A DNA stretch of 64,000 bases from Kuenenia sp039794105 (lineage in GTDB: Bacteria > Planctomycetota > Brocadiia > Brocadiales > Brocadiaceae). The stretch spans positions 62,001-126,000 of the forward strand of contig NZ_JBDIWA010000005.1 in assembly GCF_039794105.1 (NCBI RefSeq), given 5' to 3'. The notes beneath the pieces were generated by a model. It was given only the letters and a program-made list of their open reading frames with translations, did no database searches and was not told the origin of the DNA. The translations under genes and the position numbers were made by a program. Below, piece by piece: positions 7,304 through 15,858 of the stretch; positions within the stretch are counted from its first letter, which is position 1, and the number at the start of each line of letters is the position of its first letter.

Positions 7304-9757
7304 ATGAATGCAACTGCAGTTTCAACCAAAATGCCGGGAAGCTGGAAATGGCAGGTAATTCCTGTTGTATTTCTGGTTATATGGTCATGTATTATTTTTG
7401 TTAACACGTTACGGAATAATTTTGTTTATGATGATTCTGTTACGATTGTCAATAACCATTTAATTAAGAATTGGGATAATTTCAGGACGTTGTTTTCATT
7501 TCAGTATTTCATGCTTTCCGGAGAGATAAGCTATCGTCCTGTGGTTACGTTTACCTATTTTCTTGACTACTCTCTTTGGGGCGAAAACCCCTCGGGGTAT
7601 CACTTCACTAATCTCCTCTTTCACATTGCAAATGTAACAGTATTCTACTTTTTTATTAAAAAAATAACGCGGATACATTCATTGGCGTTTATTTCAGCAT
7701 TATTGTTTGCCACCCATCCTGTCATAACAGAAACAGTTAATTCTATCAGCTATCGTGAAGATATTCTTGCCGCCTTCTTTTATCTAATGACGTTTATCCT
7801 GTTCTTAAAAATTGACGATGGCTTGATGAAGAAAGGCGCATTTTATCTGTGTTATTCCGGTTCTTTGGTTTTCTATGCACTGTCGTTATTTTCAAAGGAG
7901 ATGGCAGTAACTCTGCCGGTTATGCTTGTTATTTATACATTCTTTTTTCCATCAAAAAATAATCCTTTTAAAGAATGTATTAAAAAAATGAAAGGCGTCT
8001 ATATTGGATATTTTTTAGTCACGGGCTTCTATTTAATTATTCAGTTTTGGGTATTTAAGGATGTGTCTATTAATCTGAGCGAGTCAGGGCGAAGTATCTT
8101 TGTAATGTTTAAAGTGCTTGCCTCGTATATAAAACTTTTGTTCCTTCCTTGTGACCTTAATGCTGATTATGTGATCCCGCCTATATTAGCAGATGTGGTA
8201 TCGTTTTTACTATCCGTTGTTTTAATAATTGCGCTGATTATTATTTTATTGCGTATAGGGAAAGGAAATAAACTCTTCTGTTTTTTTGCAATGTGGTTTT
8301 TTGTCACCCTTTCGCCGGTGTCAAATGTAATCCCGTTAAGCAATATCATGGCAGAGCGCTACTTGTATATTCCCCTCATGGGATTTTCCGGCGCCGCATG
8401 TGTACTGCTCCGGAAGGGTGTTTCAGGGAATATTTTCGTAAAGATGTGCCTTGGCGTGGTTTTAATCGTTTTTGCCTTTATAAGTATTTCCCGGAATGTC
8501 GTATGGCATGATGAATTTTCCCTGTGGCATGATACCCTGGCAAGAGAACCTGACAGTGCACGCGCACACCACAACCTTGGGGTGGTATATAATTCAAAAG
8601 GCATGTATGAAAAGGCGGAGTACGAATATAAAAAGACCCTCGAAATAAAACCGAATGACGCCGGAGCGTATTATAATCTGGGGAATTTATACGAACGAAA
8701 GGGACTGATTGACGATGCTATCGCAGCATATGAAAAGACAATACAATCAAACCCGTACCATGCAGATGCATACAATAATTTGGGGAATTTTTATAAAAAA
8801 AAGAAACAGTATACTGCGGCAGTGAAAATGTACGAAAAAGCGATCCGGTGCAACCCATTCGATTTCCGTTATCACAGTAATTTAGGGCTTATCTATCTTG
8901 AAACAAAAAATTACCGGGAGTCGGTTGACGCCTTTCTGAAAGCATTAAAAATCGCCCCCGATAAAGCTTCAACGCACAATTCACTGGGAAATGTTCTTAA
9001 AGAAATGGGAGATCTTGACGGCGCAGAAGAGGCATATAAAACAGCGCTTCAATTAAACCCTGTTGATGCAAATGTCCACAATAGTTTGGGAATGTTATAC
9101 ACAAACACGAAACAATTTGATAAGGCAATGAAAGAGTTTGATATGGCAATCCGGCTCGACCCGAAAATGGCAAGCGCATATAACAATCTGGGAATTGCCT
9201 ATGCAAATAAAGGCGACGGGGAAAAAGCGGCAGAAGCATTAAACACCGCGGTAATCCTTGGATTTGATGGTGCGGATGTGCATAATAATCTGGCAGGTGT
9301 GTATTTGACAATGGGAATGACGGATAATGCTATCAGGGAGCTTGATGCTGCCCTGGAATATGACCAAACGGATTGCAATGCGCATTGCAATCTTGGCATT
9401 GCCTATCTATCCAAAAAAAATGTTGATAAGGCTATTTCTGAGTTTGAAGAGGCTATTAAAATCAATGCGAATGATGCGGATTTTCACCATTACCTTGGCA
9501 ATGCCTTTTTGGAAAAAGGAAGATATGGAGAGGCAGTTGACGCATTTGCACAATCAATAGAAATTAATCCTGAAAATTCCTCAGTGCATAAAACACTCGG
9601 CGTTGTGTATGCGAATTATTTCAACAACACACAGAAAGCATTGTTTCACTTAAAAGAAACACTGCGTTTAAATCCAAATCAGCCAATGGCTGGCGAAATA
9701 GAAGAGGCTATCATTACATTAAGCGCCGGTAGCGATGGCATGGCGTCAAAGCCATGA
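7304..9757 (+). CDS. TMTC-like membrane protein with C-terminal TPR array
   Basis: An 817-residue protein. Residues about 15-420 form a polytopic membrane domain with a DD-containing first loop (VYDDSVTIVNNH) and a YRPVVTFTYFLDY...GYHFTNLLFHI segment typical of TMTC/O-mannosyltransferase-like GT-C proteins. Residues about 425-800 are roughly eleven tetratricopeptide repeats with the usual N-x-G/Y pattern (for example AHHNLGVVY, AYNNLGNFY). It should sit in the cytoplasmic membrane with the TPR solenoid binding partner proteins; transferase activity is inferred from family resemblance only. No ribosome binding site is obvious at the ATG. It precedes hao but is separated from it by 0.9 kb with an independent promoter. 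Confidence 0.85.
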   Translation: MNATAVSTKMPGSWKWQVIPVVFLVIWSCIIFVNTLRNNFVYDDSVTIVNNHLIKNWDNFRTLFSFQYFMLSGEISYRPVVTFTYFLDYSLWGENPSGYHFTNLLFHIANVTVFYFFIKKITRIHSLAFISALLFATHPVITETVNSISYREDILAAFFYLMTFILFLKIDDGLMKKGAFYLCYSGSLVFYALSLFSKEMAVTLPVMLVIYTFFFPSKNNPFKECIKKMKGVYIGYFLVTGFYLIIQFWVFKDVSINLSESGRSIFVMFKVLASYIKLLFLPCDLNADYVIPPILADVVSFLLSVVLIIALIIILLRIGKGNKLFCFFAMWFFVTLSPVSNVIPLSNIMAERYLYIPLMGFSGAACVLLRKGVSGNIFVKMCLGVVLIVFAFISISRNVVWHDEFSLWHDTLAREPDSARAHHNLGVVYNSKGMYEKAEYEYKKTLEIKPNDAGAYYNLGNLYERKGLIDDAIAAYEKTIQSNPYHADAYNNLGNFYKKKKQYTAAVKMYEKAIRCNPFDFRYHSNLGLIYLETKNYRESVDAFLKALKIAPDKASTHNSLGNVLKEMGDLDGAEEAYKTALQLNPVDANVHNSLGMLYTNTKQFDKAMKEFDMAIRLDPKMASAYNNLGIAYANKGDGEKAAEALNTAVILGFDGADVHNNLAGVYLTMGMTDNAIRELDAALEYDQTDCNAHCNLGIAYLSKKNVDKAISEFEEAIKINANDADFHHYLGNAFLEKGRYGEAVDAFAQSIEINPENSSVHKTLGVVYANYFNNTQKALFHLKETLRLNPNQPMAGEIEEAIITLSAGSDGMASKP

Positions 9758-9999
9758 TAGACGAATAAGTAGTTCTTCTTATATCTGTTTAAAATTTCAT
9801 AACTCTTGATCTGGTGGAATTTGATTTGATACCAGGTTAAATACAAGACGCAAATTTGTGCCTGGCAGGATGCGCGTATCGCTTGTCCAGTTTCCATGTT
9901 CCAGTGCAGGGAGTAAAAAACAGGTGTCATGCCATTTCCCATCTAGCAATGGCAATGCCTTTTCTTAAATTGTAGCCTATCTTACCGAAATTAATCGGC

Positions 10000-10048
10000 T
10001 TAGGTACTTTTTGGCAAAAAAAGCACTTCAGAAGTTCTGAGAGTTGAG
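10000..10048 (+). repeat. Direct repeat upstream of hao, copy 1
   Basis: An imperfect match to 10299-10342, with GGTACTTTTTGGC, then CACTTC, then a run resembling AGTTCTGA. Function unknown. Confidence 0.45.
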
Positions 10049-10298
10049 ACGCGATAGGTGGGCGCTTACCATTTGGACAAAGACAGAGCGTTTTTTTAGA
10101 AATATCCTTTTCAAGCGCACAGATTTTCTCTACAATATCGCGCAGCACCACATTTTTGTTTGGGAAAAGGGGCTGACGCGCGCGTGTTATTTGCCCCAAA
10201 AATTGATTCTCACGCCCGGTGATTTTATGGTTCGGGAAAATCTTACAAAAGCCCTGTCCGTGCAATTTTGCATTTGGCACAGTCTATACATTACATTC

Positions 10299-10342
10299 AG
10301 GCACTTTTTGGCGAAGAAACACTTCGGGAGTTTTGAATTGCC
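10299..10342 (+). repeat. Direct repeat upstream of hao, copy 2
   Basis: The second copy, beginning GGCACTTTTTGGCG. It ends about 135 bases before the hao -35 box. Confidence 0.45.
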
Positions 10343-10476
10343 GTTATTAATGTATAATGCTTAGTTATTTCGGGAATTCTTAAAAAACTAAAACGGTTGT
10401 AAAATATCGTTTTTTTTTGCAATGTAAGAGGTTTTAATGCGGCGTTAACATTGCACTGACTGCAATGAAAATGTCC

Positions 10477-10504
10477 TTGACAAGATATTCTACCGCTGTA
10501 TAAT
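10477..10504 (+). promoter_or_regulatory. Consensus sigma-70 promoter for hao
   Basis: TTGACA at 10477-10482 and TATAAT at 10499-10504 are both perfect consensus hexamers with a 16-base spacer. This predicts a start of transcription near 10511 and a leader of about 187 bases before the hao ATG. It fits a very highly expressed catabolic enzyme. Confidence 0.8.
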
Positions 10505-10697
10505 GTTGAAAATTTTTATGCCTTGAAATTTCGCATGAAAATCCTTTAAAAAGTTGTTTTGATGAAGTATTTGGGAAGGGGGTGGTTGGGCTAAAGACTA
10601 TTTAATGTTCCTGCTTTTACCTGTGATTCTCGCTTGTGTCACCTAGGTAATAACCGTAGTTTTAAAAGTGTTTAAAGTAAAGAAAGGAGAAGATGTA

Positions 10698-12308
10698 ATG
10701 TTTGAAATTTTTAAGAAACCATTGTCCAGGATTGTAGGTGCGACGTTTGCCTTTGCAGGCGCGACCTTGCTAACTTGCGCTATGGAGAATGGTGTTGCAA
10801 TGGCTGAAGGGCCAACTTTTCAGGACGTAGCATCACAGGTATTCGGCCAGCCAGTTGGTCCGGACAATGATGGAACCTTGTACATATTTGGGTTGACTGC
10901 TAAATATACTGAACCTGAATATGTTGATGGACGTGGACCATACAAGTCTTTTTTGAAGATGTTACCGTCAATTCGCTGGTATGATCCGGAACATTATTGG
11001 ACATCTGGAAGCCAGACAGAAGGGGTGTTCAAGAACGAAGAATGCGTATTGTGCCATACAGTACAAACTCCGACGATTGTTAACGATTGGAAGCAAAGCT
11101 CACATGGTAGTAAGGACATGAGGAGAGGGATTGGCATAAAGAAGGATGGAAAGCCAGTTGAAGATTTGGTTGGTTGCGCTGATTGTCATGGCAGTGACCA
11201 CCAGAAACTTGAAATGCCAACCTATAAGCTCTGTAACGACTGTCATCCAAAAGAAACAGCGGAACATAGGGCCGGTGGTTTGGGATCTCATACTCATGCA
11301 TATACAGTTAACGTGTTAGAATTTTCATGGCACGTAGGAAAACCTGCAGAAGAGGTTACTGGCTGTGCGCATTGTCATGCTATTGCGGAAAACAGGTGTT
11401 CCGGTTGCCACACAAGGCACAAATTTGACCCGGCTGAGGCCAGAAAACCAACCGCTTGCAGGGTTTGTCATATGGGTATAGACCATGATGAATGGGCTAT
11501 GTACAATACCTCTATCCATGGAGCATTGTACGAAGCAGAATCAGCCAGAATGGACTGGGGCAAGAAGTTAAAGAAGGGCAACTACAGGGTGCCAACCTGT
11601 GCTTATTGCCATATGCAAAACGGCGATCACAATCCGCAGAGGTTTGGAACGATCTATAGCGATATGGGTATGTTCCAGGTAGACCGCGGGGCGCCGAAAC
11701 ATAAGGCGAAAAGAGACTCTTGGATTAAGTTGTGCCAGGACTGTCATTCGCCAAGGTTCGCAGCGGATAAACTCAAAGAAATGGACGCAGGTGTTAATTT
11801 GAGTTTTACAAAGTGGAGAGAAGCAGCTGCGGTTATCGTGGGTTGTTATCTTGATGGTGTAGTTGACCCAATGCCTGAAGGATCAGCTCCTGATTGGTAC
11901 GGCCATTATACTTTCAGCTTGTTACCAGGCGGAGATCCAAGGTTCTACGCGACTTCTAACTTAGAGCGTTTAGGGCTGGAAATGATTTGTTACCTGACCG
12001 GTAACGTTTATAAGGCATATGCACATATGTCTATGTACAATCAAACGTACGGAAATGGTAGCGCTTTTGAGCAGGACAGAAAATTGGTTGAAATTAAAAC
12101 CGAAGCCGCTAAGCTGAGAAGGTTTGCAGCTATTGAGAAAAAGATCGGTTTAGAACACAAGTCTGCTGATTTCTGGAAACATGGTGAATATCTTGATTTA
12201 CTCCCAGGCTGGAAGAGAAAACCTGGCGACGTAGATGTTGAATGGTTCAAGAGAACTGATATTCCTCATCGTGCTAATGCAGATGCTGGTGTAGAGATAC
12301 ATCACTAA
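10698..12308 (+). CDS. hao: Octaheme hydroxylamine oxidoreductase-type enzyme (Kustc1061-like)
   Basis: A 536-residue exported octaheme cytochrome. The ATG at 10698 follows AAAGGAG; a GTG at 10668 would only extend it. The signal peptide ends at VAMA (Ala36), giving a mature N-terminus EGPTFQD. Eight CxxCH motifs are at 116, 160, 179, 223, 234, 254, 301 and 346. By family analogy the fourth (223-227) is the catalytic P460 heme, Asp262-His263 are active-site acid/base residues, and a Tyr in the MYNQTYGNG segment (447 or 451) makes the heme crosslink that marks oxidative enzymes. In anammox bacteria such proteins oxidise hydroxylamine to NO or hydrazine to N2 inside the anammoxosome. From memory this is closest to the Kuenenia hydroxylamine oxidase, but the paralogous hydrazine dehydrogenase cannot be excluded without alignment. 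Confidence 0.93.
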   Translation: MFEIFKKPLSRIVGATFAFAGATLLTCAMENGVAMAEGPTFQDVASQVFGQPVGPDNDGTLYIFGLTAKYTEPEYVDGRGPYKSFLKMLPSIRWYDPEHYWTSGSQTEGVFKNEECVLCHTVQTPTIVNDWKQSSHGSKDMRRGIGIKKDGKPVEDLVGCADCHGSDHQKLEMPTYKLCNDCHPKETAEHRAGGLGSHTHAYTVNVLEFSWHVGKPAEEVTGCAHCHAIAENRCSGCHTRHKFDPAEARKPTACRVCHMGIDHDEWAMYNTSIHGALYEAESARMDWGKKLKKGNYRVPTCAYCHMQNGDHNPQRFGTIYSDMGMFQVDRGAPKHKAKRDSWIKLCQDCHSPRFAADKLKEMDAGVNLSFTKWREAAAVIVGCYLDGVVDPMPEGSAPDWYGHYTFSLLPGGDPRFYATSNLERLGLEMICYLTGNVYKAYAHMSMYNQTYGNGSAFEQDRKLVEIKTEAAKLRRFAAIEKKIGLEHKSADFWKHGEYLDLLPGWKRKPGDVDVEWFKRTDIPHRANADAGVEIHH

Positions 12309-12354
12309 GTTTCATGTACCTGATTTAATTTTCAGGATATATAAGATGTAGAGC

Positions 12355-12390
12355 AATGAGGGTAGCAGAGGTCAATTTGCTACCCTCATT
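12355..12390 (+). terminator. Terminator hairpin after hao
   Basis: Perfect 13-base stem (AATGAGGGTAGCA / TGCTACCCTCATT) with a 10-base loop, 46 bases after the hao stop and followed by GTGTTTATT. It makes hao a single-gene transcript. Confidence 0.8.
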
Positions 12391-12400
12391 GTGTTTATTC

Positions 12401-12568
12401 GGTACTTTGTAACAACTTTAGTTTTTTGAAAAGGTAGGGGCGAAGCATTTGCTGTAAATTGTCATAAATGCGTTCATACCCAAATGGGCAAATGCTTCGC
12501 CCCTATACTATGCGGCAAACACCGCCATTATTGAAGTTTTTCAAAAAACTAAAGTGTTACGGTACTTT
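12401..12568. mobile_element. MITE-like element with 8-bp target duplication
   Basis: A 152-base element (12409-12560). The left end is GTAACAACTTTAGTTTTTTG and the right end is its near-exact inverse, ending AAAGTGTTAC. It is flanked on both sides by GGTACTTT (12401-12408 and 12561-12568), an exact 8-base target-site duplication. The interior carries a second inverted repeat (AGGGGCGAAGCATTTGC / GCAAATGCTTCGCCCCT) and no open frame. It is non-autonomous and would need a transposase supplied elsewhere. Confidence 0.85.
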
Positions 12569-12623
12569 AATGTGCGTTTTATATTTACAAATAATGAGTT
12601 AGGTTTTTAGTGAAATTCAAGAT

Positions 12624-12674
12624 AAACTACAGATTGTGCAGAGATAGATACATAATCTGTGTAATCCGTAGTTT
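12624..12674. other. Imperfect hairpin upstream of trpB
   Basis: AAACTAC-A-GATT pairs with AATC-C-GTAGTTT around a 28-base loop, followed by CAATCCTTTTTT. It could be an intrinsic terminator or leader structure about 100 bases before trpB. No Trp-codon leader peptide is visible, so attenuation is not supported. Confidence 0.35.
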
Positions 12675-12770
12675 CAATCCTTTTTTGCCTGTCTGAAACT
12701 TCTTATCTCAAGGCGATTTAGTATCAAGAGAAAAATACGTGTTTTAAAATAATATAAGGAGGTTTAAATC

Positions 12771-14018
12771 ATGAGCATAACTACTTCAAAAACAAGAACT
12801 ACTGAGTATGGAAAACTACCGGTGGCAGATGATGCTTCCGCCAAAATGGGGCATTTTGGCCGCTTTGGCGGAAAGTTTGTGCCGGAAACGATCATGCCCT
12901 CTCTAGACCAGTTGGAACAGGCCTATAATGAAGCGAAAAACGATCCGGCATTCAATACTGAACTGGAATACTATTTGAGAGAATATGTGGGGCGTCCTTC
13001 AACCCTTTATTATGCGGAAAGGCTGACAAAAAAACTTGGCGGCGCTAAAATATATTTCAAAAGGGAGGATTTAAATCATACCGGAGCGCATAAAATTAAT
13101 AATACGATTGGGCAAATATTGCTTGCTTTGAGGATGGGAAAAAAGCGTATTATTGCTGAAACGGGCGCAGGACAGCATGGCGTCGCCACGGCTACTGCCG
13201 CTGCAATGTTTGGTGTTCAATGTGATGTATATATGGGCGAAGAAGACATGAGACGTCAGTCGTTGAATGTTTTTAGAATGAAGCTGCTCGGAGCAAAGGT
13301 TATTCCTGTCGTCAGTGGTTCGAAAACATTAAAAGATGCTACAAACGAGGCTTTGAGGGACTGGATGGGGTCGGTAAAACACACTCATTACATTATTGGT
13401 TCTGTTGTTGGTCCTCATCCTTACCCAACAATGGTAAGAGATTTCCAGTTAGTAATAGGACGGGAAGCAAAAAAGCAGATATTAGAAAAGGAAAACCGGC
13501 TGCCGGATTATCTTATTGCCTGTGTTGGTGGCGGCAGTAATTCAATAGGATTGTTTCACCCATTCATTGACGACAAAGAGGTAAAAATGATTGGCGTAGA
13601 AGCGGGAGGCACTGGTTCTGGAGTAGGCCAGCATGCATCGACTCTGACAAGCGGGAAAGTGGGCGTGTTGCATGGAAGTGTAAGCTATGTTCTTCAGGAC
13701 GACGATGGGCAAACATTGCCTGTGCACTCAATTTCTGCCGGTTTGGACTATCCCGGCGTTGGTCCCGAGCACAGCTATTTGAAAGACATTGGAAGGGCTG
13801 ATTATGTTTCGATAACTGACGAAGAAGCGGTAAGCGCCTTTCAGGAATGTGCCCGATTGGAAGGGATCATTCCCGCCCTTGAGGCCGCACATGCTATTGC
13901 GTATACAATGAAACTTGCGCCTGTCTTGAGTAAGGACAAATTGATTATTGTTTGTTTATCCGGTACTGGAGATAAGGATTCCTTTGAAGTGGCAAAAAAA
14001 CTTGGATACGTCATCTAG
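12771..14018 (+). CDS. trpB: Tryptophan synthase beta chain
   Basis: A 415-residue PLP enzyme that condenses indole with serine to form tryptophan. The start follows AAGGAGG. GRFGGKFVPETIMP (about 30-43) opens the catalytic domain. NHTGAHKINNT (102-112) contains the PLP Schiff-base Lys108. GGGSNS (about 247) binds the PLP phosphate. Length is typical of the TrpB1 type that pairs with TrpA. trpA follows after 118 bases. Confidence 0.97.
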   Translation: MSITTSKTRTTEYGKLPVADDASAKMGHFGRFGGKFVPETIMPSLDQLEQAYNEAKNDPAFNTELEYYLREYVGRPSTLYYAERLTKKLGGAKIYFKREDLNHTGAHKINNTIGQILLALRMGKKRIIAETGAGQHGVATATAAAMFGVQCDVYMGEEDMRRQSLNVFRMKLLGAKVIPVVSGSKTLKDATNEALRDWMGSVKHTHYIIGSVVGPHPYPTMVRDFQLVIGREAKKQILEKENRLPDYLIACVGGGSNSIGLFHPFIDDKEVKMIGVEAGGTGSGVGQHASTLTSGKVGVLHGSVSYVLQDDDGQTLPVHSISAGLDYPGVGPEHSYLKDIGRADYVSITDEEAVSAFQECARLEGIIPALEAAHAIAYTMKLAPVLSKDKLIIVCLSGTGDKDSFEVAKKLGYVI

Positions 14019-14136
14019 TGAAATACCACACATGAAATAATCGTAAGTAAATATGGTATTTAATTCTAAGTAAAACACAGTCTCTATTTGATTTTTAGAG
14101 CAGAGAAATCGTTATAGTTTTGTTGAGATAATTCCA

Positions 14137-14970
14137 ATGAACAGGATTGATAAAAAATTTGAAGAATTAAAAAGAAAAAAGGAGCCTGCTTTTATTCCTT
14201 TTATTACGGCTGGAGACCCTGACATCGAAACAACAGAGGACTTGATTCTTGCTTTTGAGAAAAAAGGGGCAGATATTATTGAGCTTGGTGTACCATTTTC
14301 CGACCCTATTGCAGATGGACCTGTTATTCAGGCATCATATCACAGGGCATTGGAAAAAGGGGTAAATGTTGCGCAAATATTCGATATGATTTCGAGGCTT
14401 CGCAGTAAAACTCAAATACCTGTAGTAGGAATGATTTCTTACAGTATTGTGTACAAATTTGGAAGTAAAGCTTTTGTTGAAATGGCTTTAAAGGCAGGGT
14501 TTGACGGATTGACTATTCCAGACCTTCCCATTGAAGAAAATGAAGAAATATTTGAAATTGCATCTAAAAACGATTTAAAAATTGTTTGCTTTGTGGCCCC
14601 AACGACAACGAATCAACGAATGAACCTTATTACTCAAAGAACGCAGGGGTTTTTGTATTATATTTCGGTGGTGGGGATTACAGGAGCAAGGGATATGTTG
14701 CCCGACGATATTATACAAAATATTAACAAACTTAAACAGCTTACTAATATTCCTATTGTAGTAGGTTTTGGGGTATCCACAGCCAAACAAGCAAGTATGG
14801 TCGGAAAGATCGCAGAAGGCGTAATTGTTGGCAGTGCTATTGTAAGAGAAATTGAAAAATATGAACACGTACCTCATGAGAAGCTGATAGAAAATGTTGG
14901 TAATTTTGTTGAGGAGTTAGTTATTGGGACAAAGAATTTGCCGAAAACTCCTTTAATAAGCATTGGTTAG
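14137..14970 (+). CDS. trpA: Tryptophan synthase alpha chain
   Basis: A 277-residue TIM barrel that releases indole from indole-3-glycerol phosphate. PFITAGDPD (21-29) and ELGVPFSDPIADGP (49-62) are the family signatures, with catalytic Glu49 and Asp60. It sits directly downstream of trpB, as expected for a complex whose subunits channel indole. The rest of the trp pathway is not in the window. Confidence 0.97.
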   Translation: MNRIDKKFEELKRKKEPAFIPFITAGDPDIETTEDLILAFEKKGADIIELGVPFSDPIADGPVIQASYHRALEKGVNVAQIFDMISRLRSKTQIPVVGMISYSIVYKFGSKAFVEMALKAGFDGLTIPDLPIEENEEIFEIASKNDLKIVCFVAPTTTNQRMNLITQRTQGFLYYISVVGITGARDMLPDDIIQNINKLKQLTNIPIVVGFGVSTAKQASMVGKIAEGVIVGSAIVREIEKYEHVPHEKLIENVGNFVEELVIGTKNLPKTPLISIG

Positions 14971-15022
14971 TTGTTTGTTTAATTTTTCATATTATTTAAA
15001 AGAAAGAAAAACAGGATATATT

Positions 15023-15292
15023 TTGGATCAGAACAAAGAAAAAGGGTACACTCAATATCAAAAGAAGGTTATTAAGGGATATTATGAAAATAAAGACCTG
15101 AGGCTAATACAAAACCTGGGAGAGTTGGTTTCTGATATGTACCTGATAACGGACGAAAAAAAGAAGGATTCCGGCTGGAAGAAAATTAAGAAAATACTTG
15201 CCGATTTGAAGGTGCACCCTAACGAAGTGGAATATTTGACTAAAGAGAGAAATCTTGCGGTAATTTCAAAAAAATTAGAAGAAATATTCTAA
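15023..15292 (+). CDS. Small conserved-looking protein downstream of trpA
   Basis: About 89 residues, from a TTG start preceded by AGGA; an earlier in-frame TTG (14963) overlaps the trpA stop and would add 20 residues. The protein is highly charged and helical (QNKEKGYTQYQKKVIKGYY...EVEYLTKERNLAVISKKLEEIF), with no membrane segment or known motif. Codon use and the regular amphipathic pattern suggest a real gene, perhaps co-transcribed with trpBA. I do not recognise the family. Confidence 0.6.
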   Translation: MDQNKEKGYTQYQKKVIKGYYENKDLRLIQNLGELVSDMYLITDEKKKDSGWKKIKKILADLKVHPNEVEYLTKERNLAVISKKLEEIF

Positions 15293-15364
15293 TGGCAAGC
15301 AGGAGGCCGGCGTATAGCATAATATGGGCAATTTATGATTTATTAAAATCAACCATAATGTCGG

Positions 15365-15392
15365 TTATAAGTGTCTGTGCAGACACTTATAA
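15365..15392. repeat. 13-base-stem palindrome
   Basis: TTATAAGTGTCTG and CAGACACTTATAA flank a central TG. It lies 72 bases after the small gene; there is no U tract. It may stop or stabilise the trp transcript. Confidence 0.5.
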
Positions 15393-15642
15393 TTGCTACG
15401 TTTTTAAGTTCTGCCACTAAAACCAGTATGTCTGGTTTTCCACACTACAGCTTCAGATTGGAATTAAACAGTGACCCTCTCTTAAAGGTTGCATAATTTA
15501 AATGTGAGGCGCATATACATCATACTTCCCAAGACTCATATGCATCTAAAGTTTTGGAGCATGTCCCTTATGAATGAGCAATTTAACGATACTCGAGATG
15601 CTCATAAAATGTAAATCCAGAACCCATGAAGTGCCTTTTTTA

Positions 15643-15794
15643 ATAACACTTTAGTTTTTTGAAAAATTCCAACAATCTCGATGTTTTGCCGCATATTGTA
15701 AGGGTGAATCATCTGCTGTAAATTGTCATAAAAGCGTTCATACCCAAACTGGCAAATGCTTCGCCCCTATTTTTTCAAAAAACTAAAGTGTTAC
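15643..15794. mobile_element. MITE-like element, second copy of the 12409 type
   Basis: Left end TAACACTTTAGTTTTTTG and right end CAAAAAACTAAAGTGTTAC, 152 bases. The interior (CTGCTGTAAATTGTCATAAA, then GCGTTCATACCCAAA, then GCAAATGCTTCGCCCCTAT) matches 12409-12560 closely. No clean target duplication remains. Confidence 0.75.
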
Positions 15795-15858
15795 AATTCG
15801 ATTTGTTTACTGAATTTAAAGCTGAAATCCGTGGTTCCCGTCTGATTGAGTATAGATA

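Larger units (their letters stand above)
9758..10697. other. Long spacer upstream of hao with direct repeats
   Basis: About 940 bases without a credible gene. Two imperfect direct repeats (about 10000-10048 and 10299-10342) share ...ACTTTTTGGC...GCACTTC...AGTT. The last 220 bases hold the hao promoter and leader. Confidence 0.55.
15293..15858. other. Spacer with a palindrome and a MITE-like copy
   Basis: It holds a 28-base hairpin at 15365-15392 (TTATAAGTGTCTG / CAGACACTTATAA) and the element at 15643-15794. No gene seen. Confidence 0.6.

Noticed and set aside
9927..10280. 117-codon minus-strand frame upstream of hao
   Set aside because: Overlaps direct repeats, low complexity, no start signal.
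12624..12674. trp attenuator
   Set aside because: A hairpin and T run exist but there is no leader peptide with Trp codons and no alternative pairing I can identify.
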